Positions 34,192-42,924 of a stretch of 64,000 nucleotides of DNA are shown here, piece after piece. The translations under genes were made by a program, and so were the position numbers. The notes under the pieces are model-generated. The model ran no database searches and was not told the origin of the DNA. It saw nothing but the letters and a program-made list of their open reading frames with translations. This DNA is from Gemmataceae bacterium (GTDB taxonomy: Bacteria; Planctomycetota; Planctomycetia; Gemmatales; Gemmataceae). Positions within the stretch are counted from its first letter, which is position 1; each line of letters begins with the position of its first letter. Location of the stretch: contig SHZY01000007.1 in assembly GCA_009692065.1 (NCBI GenBank), positions 1 to 64,000 of the forward strand. Direction: 5' to 3'.

Positions 34192-35418
34192 TTAGCCAGG
34201 CGCTGACGGCTTTTGCTCCAGGCGCAGGAAAACCGCGCCGACGTCGTAGAAGCCTTCCTTGATGAGGTTGCAGCGCGTAACTCGGCAACGAACCTTCTGC
34301 ACCGGCCGATTCTGGCTCGGGGAGAACGCGATCGTGATCTCGGTCGGCAACGACTCCTGGGTGATCATGGCGATGCCCCCTTTGGAAAGATCGCATGCGT
34401 AGCCGATGATCGGCTCCGGACGCCGATTCAAAAGGATCGACACGCGTTCGTTGAAGACAACGCGTGGATGCACACGCCGTTCGTGTGAAGGAAGCTCGCG
34501 GGCTTGATAGGCTTCGAGAATATCCGTTACGGTCTGCTGCGCTTCCTCCATCTGCGGCGACGCCAGCGGCGACGGCGACGGCAGCGGGTTGCCCTGGCCG
34601 ATCGGCTCGGCGAACTCGCAGCCCAATTCCATTCCGCTCTCGCCCAGCATGCGCGAATGCCTCACCTCGGCAGTAATGTGGACAATGCCCTTATCGGAAG
34701 CAACTCCGATCAACACCTTGCCGGTGGTCGCCACTTGTTGCTGCAGCAGCAAGATGCCGTGCTTGGAAAAGTTGCGCGACGCCGCCTCGTAGGTCACCGT
34801 CCAATCGGGCACGCCGTCGGACTTGAGCGGCGTCACTTTCAGCGGCACCATGTACGGCACACGGTATTCGCAGCGCCTCTCTTCCCCAGAATAGCGCGAC
34901 AACGACAGGATCACCCGCCGGCCACCGAGTTCAAAACGCACGTCGTCCAGAAATGACTTCATCATCAAGATGCCGCGACCGCTCGAGAGCAAGGTCTCCG
35001 GATCATCGCTCATGCAACGTGTCAAAATGCGCTCAACGTCAAAGCCCCGGCCCTGATCGGTGATGACCCAGCGGCACATGTTGCCGTCGAAATCGACAAC
35101 GATATCCACCGTGCGGCTCGCCAGGGTCGGATCAGTACAACGTTGGGCCAAGGCCTCGGCAAAAAACGAATCGCCTTTCTCCTTCAGATCGGAAGAGAGT
35201 TCCAGATTGCCGTGGATGACCGCATTCGTGATCGCCTCGTTCAGGGCGATCAGCAATCTTCCGGAACGAGTTTCCTGACACGCGCCTCCCATCACCGCCT
35301 TTTGACGCAGAAACTCCACCGTCCGCTCAATCCAATGGGGCAAGCTCGGGATGACGAGGTGCGTGCGTTCCCCAACAATCTGGCCTGGAAGATCTGGATT
35401 GTCGTTCGCTTCGGCCAT
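34192..35418 (-). CDS. HATPase (RsbW-like) with two PilZ domains
   Basis: The 408-residue protein begins with an anti-sigma-type ATPase domain (about 20-165): N box LLIALNEAITNAVIHGN, G1 box ITDQGRGFDVERI and G2 box SGRGILMMKSFLDDV. Two PilZ domains follow. The first (about 180-285) has the RxxxR-like RRCEYRVPY and a changed second motif (SRNFSKHG instead of DxSxxG). The second (about 310-400) has ERRVHPRVVF and DLSKGGIA, which are complete for c-di-GMP binding. A serine-kinase-like domain controlled by c-di-GMP is inferred. There is no sigma factor or RsbV next to it. An unusual combination. Confidence 0.88.
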   Translation of the reverse strand: MAEANDNPDLPGQIVGERTHLVIPSLPHWIERTVEFLRQKAVMGGACQETRSGRLLIALNEAITNAVIHGNLELSSDLKEKGDSFFAEALAQRCTDPTLASRTVDIVVDFDGNMCRWVITDQGRGFDVERILTRCMSDDPETLLSSGRGILMMKSFLDDVRFELGGRRVILSLSRYSGEERRCEYRVPYMVPLKVTPLKSDGVPDWTVTYEAASRNFSKHGILLLQQQVATTGKVLIGVASDKGIVHITAEVRHSRMLGESGMELGCEFAEPIGQGNPLPSPSPLASPQMEEAQQTVTDILEAYQARELPSHERRVHPRVVFNERVSILLNRRPEPIIGYACDLSKGGIAMITQESLPTEITIAFSPSQNRPVQKVRCRVTRCNLIKEGFYDVGAVFLRLEQKPSAPG

Positions 35419-35738
35419 GCGTCAGTTCTTTCTCAAGGAAACAGCAGCACATGATCCTCTATACGATTGTCGGACGAAACCAGAGGAAAAGCAAGATATG
35501 CGTGAAAGTTCGCGTAAATCTCCTCGTACTCCGAGGTCCTAAGCTCTGCTTGGGAACTAGTGATTGGTGTAGGGCCGCCGCGATGATCGTTAGGGTACCG
35601 CTTTTTTTGGTAGCTGGAATGGCGGACAGGCGTGTGAAATCATATCGATCTCGATACCTTGTGCCATTCCTGAAGCGCCCAGCTTCCAGAGCGCCGACAC
35701 CAGTGTGGAATCGGCCGATGCCAACCGGCAACTGAATT
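35419..35738. other. Intergenic region, nothing recognised
   Basis: About 320 bases upstream of the decayed histidine kinase. No gene, repeat or clear promoter was seen; it may hold the lost start of the kinase. Confidence 0.35.
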
Positions 35739-36971
35739 CGCGTCCTCTTTGAAGCCGTTGATGATGCCGTCTTCGTTCACGATGAGCAAGGGAATACTCT
35801 CGACACGAATCCTGCGGCGTGTCAGCGGCTGGGTTATTCGCGTGAGGAAATCCTGCGCCTCAACTCGCGCGACATCAACGCGCCAGAATTCGCCGCGGGC
35901 TTCTCGAACCGCCTGCAATGGAAATTGCAAACCGGCGTTATGCGATGTTAAGGAGTCCATCGGACCAAGGACGGCCGACGCATTCCGGTCGATATCAACA
36001 CCTCGGCAATTTGACTCGACGGCAAACCGGCCATCCTCGCCGTCATGGGCGATATCACCCAGCGCAAGCAGACCGAGGACGCGTCCAACAAGCAAAGCGA
36101 ACTGGTGCAGTCAATCCTTGCCAACATGTTCGATGTTATCGTGGTCGCCGACGCGCGCCTCGCGATCGTCCTGTTCAACTCGATGGCCGAGCGCATCTTC
36201 GGGCCCGAATCCGTGGAACTGAACTTCACGCTCTATCAGGCCGACCAGACGACCCTTGTGAGAGAATTTCCCATCGCCCACTGCCTGTGCGGTAAATCCT
36301 TCGACGGCTGGGAGCTTTTCGTGCGCAACGCCGCAGTGCCGACGGGCCGCTGGACCCGGCGGAACGGGTCCGAGCCTTCGTCGAGCAGGTCGACTTCGCC
36401 TACACGCGTGACAACCTCGCGCGCATCCTGAGCCGCACACACGACGGCATCGAACGCGTCACCTCCACCGTTCACAACTTGCGCGGGATGGCGTGCACTG
36501 AACCGCCGCGCCGGCAGGAGACGCGCGTGCCCGATCTCTGCAACAGCAATCTCGAAATCCTGCATGGCAAGTTCAAACGCCTCGGCGTTGCCATCCAGCA
36601 GCAGCACGAGCCGCATCCGGTGGCCCCATGCGTCCCCACGCAGCTCAGCCAGGTCGTCCTAAACGTGCTCGTCAACGCATTTCAGGCAATCGAGGCCGCC
36701 CACCGGTCCGACGGGCGCATCGACATCCGCACCCAGCGGCTCGGCAACGAGTTCATGGTCGAGATCCGCGACAACGGCATCAAGCCCGAGCACCTGCCGC
36801 GCCTCTTCGATCCATTCTTCACCACCAAGGACGTCGGTGAAGGGACGGGGGTTGGGCCTGTCGATTTCGCATCACATTATTTCCGCGCACGGCGACCGCG
36901 TCGACGTCGAGTCGAAAGCTGGCGAAGTGACCTGTTCTCGCGAATTCCTGCCCAGGAAAGAAAAACCTTGA
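35739..36971 (+). pseudogene. PAS-containing sensor histidine kinase, decayed
   Basis: Reading frames joined give one kinase. A first PAS domain runs from 35748 (FEAVDDAVFVHDEQGNTLDT, NPAACQRLGYSREEI) but has in-frame TAA at about 35950 and TGA at about 36016, after which the frame continues (LDGKPAILAVMGDITQRKQ). A second PAS follows (ANMFDVIVVADARLAIVLFN to ELFVRNAAVPTG). The frame then changes, and LDPAERVRAFVEQVDFAYTR to VHNLRGMA follows; the phosphoacceptor His box that should come before it is missing, so a deletion is likely. The ATPase part is clear (SQVVLNVLVNAFQAIEA, VEIRDNGI, RLFDPFFTTKD), and one extra G near 36850 shifts the frame again before GLGLSISHHI. At least four lesions show it is dead. 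Confidence 0.85.
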
Positions 36972-37009
36972 CGAGTAACGACGTATCCAAGAAAGGTCGG
37001 CCATGGGCC

Positions 37010-37435
37010 ATGGCCAGAAAACACGCTTTGCTGGTTGTCGATGACGAGAAAGACGTCGGCGATTCAGTGGACGCGATCGTACGCCGCGAATTCAACGTAC
37101 TGACGGCACGCAGCGCCGAAGAGGGCTTGAAGTTGATGCGCGACAACGAAGTACACATCATCATGACCGATCAACGCATGCCGAAGGTCACCGGCGTGGA
37201 GTTGCTCAGGTCGATCCGCGCGGGTCATCCGCAGGCGATCCGCATGTTGTCCACGGACTACACGGACATCGATTCCGTCATCGCCGCCATCGACCAGGGG
37301 CATATCTTCGCATTCCTGAAGAAACCATGGCAACCCGACGACTTAGAGAACGCGGTGCGCGAGGCCGCCGCGGAATATGAACGCCTGGTCGAGAATGTGG
37401 TTGCGCAGGTGTTCCGTTTACCGTATGTCGTTTAG
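37010..37435 (+). CDS. Response regulator, receiver domain
   Basis: The 141-residue protein is a CheY-like receiver: LLVVDDEKDVGDSVDAI (acidic pair), IIMTDQRMPKVTGVELLRSI (phosphoacceptor Asp), MLSTDYTDIDSVIAAI (switch Thr/Ser region) and FAFLKKPWQPDDLENAV (conserved Lys). The sequence resembles the receivers of RpfG-type regulators, but no output domain follows; there is only a helix (EYERLVENVVAQVFRL). It lies just after the broken kinase and was probably its partner, so it may now be an orphan or respond to another kinase. Its last codons and stop (TAG) are within the palindrome at 37429-37466, so the C-terminus may have been cut by insertion. Confidence 0.85.
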   Translation: MARKHALLVVDDEKDVGDSVDAIVRREFNVLTARSAEEGLKLMRDNEVHIIMTDQRMPKVTGVELLRSIRAGHPQAIRMLSTDYTDIDSVIAAIDQGHIFAFLKKPWQPDDLENAVREAAAEYERLVENVVAQVFRLPYVV

Positions 37436-37466
37436 CGCCCGCCTGACGCTACGCGGGCGCTAAACG
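37429..37466. repeat. Family A palindrome supplying the stop codon of the regulator
   Basis: Perfect 14-nt arms CGTTTAGCGCCCGC and GCGGGCGCTAAACG with a 10-nt loop. The TAG in TTTAGCG is the stop codon of the response regulator. Confidence 0.92.
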
Positions 37467-37475
37467 TAAACTGGG

Positions 37476-38483
37476 TTAATGCACGACGATGCAAATCTTG
37501 CCGAAATGCGCCCCGGCCTCCATGTGCTTGAGCGCCGCCTGAATCTCGCCGAACGCGAACACGCGATCAACCACCGGCCGCAACTCCTCGACGGCGATCT
37601 CGCGGTTCATCGCTTCAAACATCGCGCGGCTGCCGACGAAGATGCCCTGCACGCAGACGCCTTTCATGAGCACCGGCATCAGGTTGACCTCGCCTTTGCC
37701 CGCGAGCACGCCGATCAGACTGATGCGCCCGCCCAGTCGCACGGCTTTGAGCGACTGGTTGAAGGTGGCCGCCCCGCCAACTTCGACGACGTGATCAACG
37801 CCGGCACCACCGGTCAATTCCTTCACCTTTTCTTCCCAGTTGGGCGTTTCCTTGTAGTTGATGCCGTCGCTCGCTCCCATTTGTTTGACGCGCTCGAGTT
37901 TGGCATTGCTGGACGACGTCGCGATCACCCGCGCCCCCAGAAGACTCGCGAATTGCAGCGCGAAGATCGACACGCCGCCCGTGCCCTGTATCAATACCGT
38001 CTGGTTCGCTTTGAGTTTTCCCTGCGTGACGAGCGCATTCCACGCCGTGAGCGCCGCGCATGGCAATGTAGCCGCTTCCTCGTCCGTCAAGTGATCCGGA
38101 AACTTGACGACGCCGTCCTCGTGCAAGATGACTTGCTCCGCCGCGATGCCTTCGATGTTGCCGCCGAGGCCCGATTTCGCGCCAGCGTCGTTCAGCTCGC
38201 CGTTGATCCACCTCTGCATGAAGCAGCCCGCAACCCGGTCGCCGACCTTGACTCGCGTCACACCGTCGCCGACGCCTATCACCTCGCCCACGCCGTCCGA
38301 GAGCGGCACGAAGGGCAGCTTCAGCTTTGGATTGTACAACCCCTTGGCCACCAGCAGATCGCGATAGTTCAGCGACCATGCCTTCATCTTCAGCAGCACC
38401 TGGCCTGGGCCGGGCGTCGGCTCCGGACGGTCGATGATTTGCAGGTTTTCGATGCCGAAGGCGGCAAGGGTGATCGTTTTCAT
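37476..38483 (-). CDS. NAD(P)-dependent alcohol dehydrogenase (MDR family)
   Basis: This 335-residue medium-chain dehydrogenase/reductase begins with a GroES-like part (PTPGPGQVLLKMKAWSLNYR, VPLSDGVGEVIGVGDGVTRV, KVGDRVAG). The nucleotide-binding part has VLIQGTGGVSIFALQFASLL and RVIATSSSNAKLERVKQMGA. The catalytic zinc ligands are not visible (no GHE motif), which places it with the quinone oxidoreductase-like or zinc-independent members. The substrate is unknown. It is convergent with the response regulator and divergent from the PVC-type gene, with family A palindromes on both sides. Confidence 0.88.
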   Translation of the reverse strand: MKTITLAAFGIENLQIIDRPEPTPGPGQVLLKMKAWSLNYRDLLVAKGLYNPKLKLPFVPLSDGVGEVIGVGDGVTRVKVGDRVAGCFMQRWINGELNDAGAKSGLGGNIEGIAAEQVILHEDGVVKFPDHLTDEEAATLPCAALTAWNALVTQGKLKANQTVLIQGTGGVSIFALQFASLLGARVIATSSSNAKLERVKQMGASDGINYKETPNWEEKVKELTGGAGVDHVVEVGGAATFNQSLKAVRLGGRISLIGVLAGKGEVNLMPVLMKGVCVQGIFVGSRAMFEAMNREIAVEELRPVVDRVFAFGEIQAALKHMEAGAHFGKICIVVH

Positions 38484-38500
38484 GATGATCGTTCCAGTCT

Positions 38501-38561
38501 TCGTTTAGCGCCCGCAGTGAAATCGCGAATCGCCCGGCGCTTCACTACGGGCGCTAAACGA
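38501..38561. repeat. Palindromic element, family A (extended arms)
   Basis: CGTTTAGCGCCCGCAGTGAA at the left pairs with TTCACTACGGGCGCTAAACG at the right (one mismatch), loop about 19 nt. Between the divergent genes at 38483 and 38640. Confidence 0.9.
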
Positions 38562-38639
38562 AAACAACATTCGATTTCATTCCCAGGTGATGATACAATC
38601 ATCCCCGACCAACACCAACCACTTACAGGGGCCAAGGTC

Positions 38640-41600
38640 ATGAAACTTCGTCTCTTCATCCTCTTCGCAATTGTCGCCGCGCCGTTCGCCTTCCTCGACA
38701 CCGCCGCGCAGGAGAAGAAGCCGAAAAAAGAAGTCATCCCTCACGCCCAGGACAAACCGCCCGGTCCGCCCCTGTCGCCGCTGGAAGCGATCAAGAAGAT
38801 GCAAGTCCCGCCCGGCTTCCGCGTCGAACTCGTCGCCGCGGAACCCGATATCGTCAACCCCGTCGCCATGACATTCGACGAGCGTGGTCGCATCTGGATC
38901 ACCGAGTCGATTGAGTATCCGAAGCGTGCCGCCGGGCCGGGCAAGGATCGCGTCAAGGTGCTCGAAAGCACCAAGGGGGACGGCAAATTCGACAAGATCA
39001 CCACCGTCATTGATGGCCTCAATATCCCGTCCGGCATCGCCATCGGCCACGGCGGCGTCTGGGTCGCCAACTCGCCCGACATACTCTTCTATCCCTTCGA
39101 GGATTTCGCGACGGCAAAACTCGGCAAGCCGCAGGTCGTCGTCACCGGCTTTGGCCGTGATGATACACACGAGCTGCCGAATTCGCTCACCTGGGGCCCC
39201 GACGGCTGGCTCTACGGGCTCAACGGCGTCTTCAACAAATCCGTCGTCAAGCACAAGGGGAAGACGCACACGTTCACGTGCGCCCTCTTCCGCATTCATC
39301 CGAAGACGAAGGATTTCGAGATTTTCTGCGAAGGCACCAGCAATCCCTGGGGCCTCGCCTTCAACGACAACGGCGACGCCTTCGTCAGCGCCTGCGTCAT
39401 CGATCACCTTTGGCACCTCACCGAGACCGGCTACTATCATCGCCAGGGGGGCGCGTATCCGCCGTACACCTGGAAGATCGGCTCCATCGTCAAGCACAAG
39501 CATCAGAAGGCGGCCTACTGCGGGTTGGTCTGGTTCGACTCCGACGCCTATCCGCCGGAGTATCGCGAAAAGATGTACATGGGCAACATCCACGCCGGCG
39601 GCATCAACTGCGATCAATTGGCCAAGGACGGCTCGACCTATTTCGCGAGCCCAGCCCTGAGCGCTAAACCACAAGCGGCGGCGAAAGGGGTCGGTGACGG
39701 CTCCAACTTCCTCCTCGCCAACGACGCCTGGTTCATGCCGGTTGCGCAAAAGGTCGGCCCCGACGGCTGCATGTACATCCTCGACTGGTACGACCGCTAC
39801 CACTGCTACCAGGACGCCAACCGCGACCCCGCCGGCATCGATCGCTTGAAGGGACGACTGTATCGCGTCGTGTACAAGGATTACAAGCCGCCAGGCAATC
39901 TCAATTTCAGGAAGGAAAGTGATGATGACTTGATCAAACGCCTGCGCGATCCGAATATTTACGTTCGCGAGACCGCTCAACGGCTACTGACGGAACGCTT
40001 GTCAGAAGAAAGGAAGGACCTAAACGGCATCGGTGAACAACTCACCACAGCCTCGCTTTTGACCGCACTCGCACTTGACGCACGGACCATACCTAACAGA
40101 ATGCATGCGCTCTGGTCATTGGTTGGTTCGCGTCGAATTCTTCTCGATCCTACTCTCCGGGAGAAGGATCCGTCTACACGTGCCTGGCTCGTCCGGTTTG
40201 TTGCAGGCGGAGGAGAAATCCACAACGTCGAAACGAAGGAAATTATCGCCCTAACGAAGGATTCATCTCCTGATGTGCAACTGCAAGTCGCCATCGCCGC
40301 CCGCAAACTTAAAGGCGTCGACCCGCTGCCGGTGCTGCTCGACGTCCTCGCCCACTGCGGCGACGACAAGCTGATTCCGCACATCGTCTGGCAGAACCTG
40401 CATCCGCTCCTGGAAAAAGACGGCGAACGCTTCCTGAGCCTGGCCGGCAAGGTCGATCTTGCCAAGGCGCCGGGCCTCGCCAAGGTGTTGCCGCGCGCGT
40501 TCGATCGCATTCTCGGCAACCCGAGCGGCGATCCGGTGGTGGTGGTCGCCTTCCTCGAAAAATTGCCGACAAGAGGCCCGACCACGGCCTCGTTGTGTTT
40601 GAACGCGATCTCGATCAAGGTGCAAAACGGCGAGATCGCCGGCGCCAACCTCGACAAGCTCAAGAAAGCCCTGGTCCCGGTATTGCCCAGGTTCCTGAAG
40701 GGCTCACCGTTCGCGGATGTGGCTTTGTTCCTTTCGGCGACCCTGGGGGAAGATAAAGGAGTCGAATATGCGAAAGTCATGTTCGAGGTAGGACCGCGTG
40801 AGAGGGAACGCCTGCTTGCGCTCGACGCCTTGATGACCGGCCGCCCCGCCGTGCTCAAGGAAAGCTTGCCGATCGTGTTGCGTGAAGTGGAAGTCGATTT
40901 CCCCGCCTATCACGGCACGGTGCTGACCAAGCTCGGCAAGCTCAGCGATCCGTGGGTCGCTGACACGGTGTTGGCCAACTATGCAAAGTTCAATACCGAC
41001 GAGCAGGCCAAGTCAATCGAGTTGTTGACCCAACGCCCAGCGTGGGCCAGGTCGCTCTTCACTCAGATTGCGGACAAGAAGATCAGCAAAGACGTCGTCA
41101 ACGTCAACCAGGCCCGCCGCTTGCTCGCGACCAAGGACAAGGAACTCGCCAAGCTCATCGAAAAGCACTGGGGCATCCCACGCGATGGCCGCAATCCCGA
41201 ACGCGAAAAGCTCGCTGTCCAGATGAAGGACCTTTTCAAGAAAACGCCGGGTGATGCGAAAGCAGGCGCGGCTCACTTCAAGAAGATCTGCGCCCAGTGC
41301 CACAAGATGTACGGCGAAGGCGTCGATGTCGGGCCCGATATCACCTCGAACGGCCGGGCCGACTTCGATCAGATGTTGTCGAACCTTTTCGACCCATCGC
41401 TCGTCATCGGGGCCGGCTACCAGGCCGTCACCGTCAACACGAAGCAAGGGCAGACGCTCTCGGGCCTGATCGTCGAGGACAATGCCCAGCGCGTGATCTT
41501 GAAGGTGCAAGGCGGCGAGCTGAAGACAATCGCCCGCAAGGACGTGGACGAGCAATTCACGAGCAAGCTGTCGATGATGCCGGAGGATTTGGAGAAGCAG

Positions 41601-41699
41601 TTGCGGCCGCAGGAGATTGTGGATTTGCTGGCGTATCTGAGCTTGGATCGACCGCCGGGCGACCCGAAATCGCGTAAGATCCCGGGGACGCCGCGGTAG
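38640..41699 (+). CDS. PVC-type haem-binding propeller/HEAT/cytochrome protein
   Basis: The 1019-residue exported protein has a signal peptide (LRLFILFAIVAAPFAFLDTA). Residues about 60-430 form a beta-propeller like soluble sugar dehydrogenases (PPGFRVELVAAEPDIVNPVA, DERGRIWITESIEYP, HELPNSLTWGPDGWLYG, GPDGCMYILDWYDRYHCYQD). A HEAT-like middle (about 440-840) follows. The C-terminus is a PVC-type cytochrome c: KKICAQCHKMYGEGVDVGPD at about 880, then LFDPSLVIGAGYQAVTV and RPQEIVDLLAYLS. The architecture is typical of planctomycetes; the substrate is not known. The open frame upstream to 37479 is antisense to the dehydrogenase and excluded. A half family A element (39659-39679) is read in frame as ALSAKPQAAA. 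Confidence 0.92.
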   Translation: MKLRLFILFAIVAAPFAFLDTAAQEKKPKKEVIPHAQDKPPGPPLSPLEAIKKMQVPPGFRVELVAAEPDIVNPVAMTFDERGRIWITESIEYPKRAAGPGKDRVKVLESTKGDGKFDKITTVIDGLNIPSGIAIGHGGVWVANSPDILFYPFEDFATAKLGKPQVVVTGFGRDDTHELPNSLTWGPDGWLYGLNGVFNKSVVKHKGKTHTFTCALFRIHPKTKDFEIFCEGTSNPWGLAFNDNGDAFVSACVIDHLWHLTETGYYHRQGGAYPPYTWKIGSIVKHKHQKAAYCGLVWFDSDAYPPEYREKMYMGNIHAGGINCDQLAKDGSTYFASPALSAKPQAAAKGVGDGSNFLLANDAWFMPVAQKVGPDGCMYILDWYDRYHCYQDANRDPAGIDRLKGRLYRVVYKDYKPPGNLNFRKESDDDLIKRLRDPNIYVRETAQRLLTERLSEERKDLNGIGEQLTTASLLTALALDARTIPNRMHALWSLVGSRRILLDPTLREKDPSTRAWLVRFVAGGGEIHNVETKEIIALTKDSSPDVQLQVAIAARKLKGVDPLPVLLDVLAHCGDDKLIPHIVWQNLHPLLEKDGERFLSLAGKVDLAKAPGLAKVLPRAFDRILGNPSGDPVVVVAFLEKLPTRGPTTASLCLNAISIKVQNGEIAGANLDKLKKALVPVLPRFLKGSPFADVALFLSATLGEDKGVEYAKVMFEVGPRERERLLALDALMTGRPAVLKESLPIVLREVEVDFPAYHGTVLTKLGKLSDPWVADTVLANYAKFNTDEQAKSIELLTQRPAWARSLFTQIADKKISKDVVNVNQARRLLATKDKELAKLIEKHWGIPRDGRNPEREKLAVQMKDLFKKTPGDAKAGAAHFKKICAQCHKMYGEGVDVGPDITSNGRADFDQMLSNLFDPSLVIGAGYQAVTVNTKQGQTLSGLIVEDNAQRVILKVQGGELKTIARKDVDEQFTSKLSMMPEDLEKQLRPQEIVDLLAYLSLDRPPGDPKSRKIPGTPR
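39659..39679. repeat. Half family A element inside the PVC-type gene
   Basis: GAGCGCTAAACCACAAGCGG matches the right half of the 2291-2336 element with one changed position in the core. The left half is not present. It is translated as part of ALSAKPQAAA, just before the conserved FLLANDAWF. Confidence 0.6.
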
Positions 41700-41740
41700 T
41701 GCATCGCCACATGTTTTTCCTAGCAGCATGAGGAGCAGAG

Positions 41741-42682
41741 ATGGAACAGGTGGAACACGCCGAATTAACGCAGGAACAGGTCGACGCGATCTTGGCAGCA
41801 CTGGATCACGCGGGCCGGAAGCTTCCTGTTGGCGCGATCGAGGCCGTACGGCAAAACAAAACGCGGCTCATTCCCGAGTTGATCAAGTTGATTCATCGCG
41901 AAGCCCAGGCGCGATGCCAGGAGCAAGAATCAGAGGGAAATGGGGGATTCTTCGCCCTCTTCCTGCTGGCGGAACTCCGGGCCGTGGAAGGGTTGCCGGC
42001 CATCCTCGACGCCATTTCGTTGCCGGGCGAAGGGCCGTTTAAGCTATTCGGTGACGCGATTCACGATGTGCTGCCACGCGTCCTGGTGTCTCTTGCCGGG
42101 GATCGTTGCATCGAGGTGTGTTCGGCACTCGTCAGAAATCCGGCGGCGAATGAATACGTGCGCTGGTCATCGGCCAAGGCGATTGTCTATTTGGCCATGG
42201 CTGGCCTACGTCCTCGCAATGAGGTGATGGCGGCCTGTCAAGAGTTGTTGCACGAAGCGATCGAGAAGAATGACGAGCACGCCGTCACCGGCTTGGTCAT
42301 GTCAATGCTGGATATGAGACCGTCTGAAGCGGCCAAGGAATTCGAACAGGCGTTTCAGCTACGACTCATGGATGAGGAGATGATTGATTGGGAGTCCGTC
42401 AAGGATCATTTGAAGGAAGGCCCGATTGAGCCATCGCATGAGTATTCTGATCCTCCGTGCGTCGAAGACACCGTCAAGGAATTGGAGCACTGGGCGAGTT
42501 TTCAAGAGCCCAAGCCGAGTCGGCCTACACCGGCCTTTCAGATGCCTCGCCCCATTCCTCCGTCGAGGCCGTTGCCAAAGCCCGTGACACAAACTCGCCA
42601 GACGGAGCGTGTCGGGCGCAATGACGCGTGCCCCTGCGCCAGCGGCAAGAAAGTCAAGAGATGCTGCGGCGGGCGACAGTAG
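41741..42682 (+). CDS. DUF1186 protein with SEC-C motif
   Basis: The 313-residue protein is helical over most of its length (LIPELIKLIHREAQARCQEQ, FFALFLLAELRAVEGLPAIL, LPRVLVSLAGDRCIEVCSAL) and looks like DUF1186. A proline-rich linker (about 265-285: PRPIPPSRPLPKPV) leads to a C-terminal SEC-C zinc motif, VGRNDACPCASGKKVKRCCG, like the end of SecA. SEC-C tails in stand-alone proteins bind metal and may contact ribosomes or SecB-like partners; the role is unknown. There is 41 bases of gap to the upstream cytochrome gene, and GAGGAG lies before the ATG. Confidence 0.82.
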   Translation: MEQVEHAELTQEQVDAILAALDHAGRKLPVGAIEAVRQNKTRLIPELIKLIHREAQARCQEQESEGNGGFFALFLLAELRAVEGLPAILDAISLPGEGPFKLFGDAIHDVLPRVLVSLAGDRCIEVCSALVRNPAANEYVRWSSAKAIVYLAMAGLRPRNEVMAACQELLHEAIEKNDEHAVTGLVMSMLDMRPSEAAKEFEQAFQLRLMDEEMIDWESVKDHLKEGPIEPSHEYSDPPCVEDTVKELEHWASFQEPKPSRPTPAFQMPRPIPPSRPLPKPVTQTRQTERVGRNDACPCASGKKVKRCCGGRQ

Positions 42683-42787
42683 GGCGGTGAGGCAGATTGC
42701 GGCCGTACTACCACCCCTGGGCTATACGACTCCCTCAATCGTAACCAACCGAGCACGCGGATTCATAGTCGGTTGCAGGTTTGTTAG

Positions 42788-42812
42788 TGTGTGTGTGAGT
42801 GTGTGTGTGTGA
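42788..42812. repeat. GT dinucleotide microsatellite
   Basis: A run of GT units (with one GA) upstream of the large cytochrome fusion. Slippage here could vary the length of the 5' region, about 110 bases before the start codon. Confidence 0.85.
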
Positions 42813-42924
42813 AACTTGCAAGCGCAAGGCAAGTCATTTTCTCCCCGGACTCTTGGCACAGCCGACGAATTCTGGTAGGTTCACCTTCTCGCCTCGAATC
42901 CACCACCCCTTTGAAGACTCCGCC

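Noticed and set aside
37479-38639. Long plus-strand open frame continuous with the PVC-type gene
   Set aside because: It is antisense to a clear alcohol dehydrogenase, has no family resemblance, and a signal peptide with its own ATG starts at 38640.
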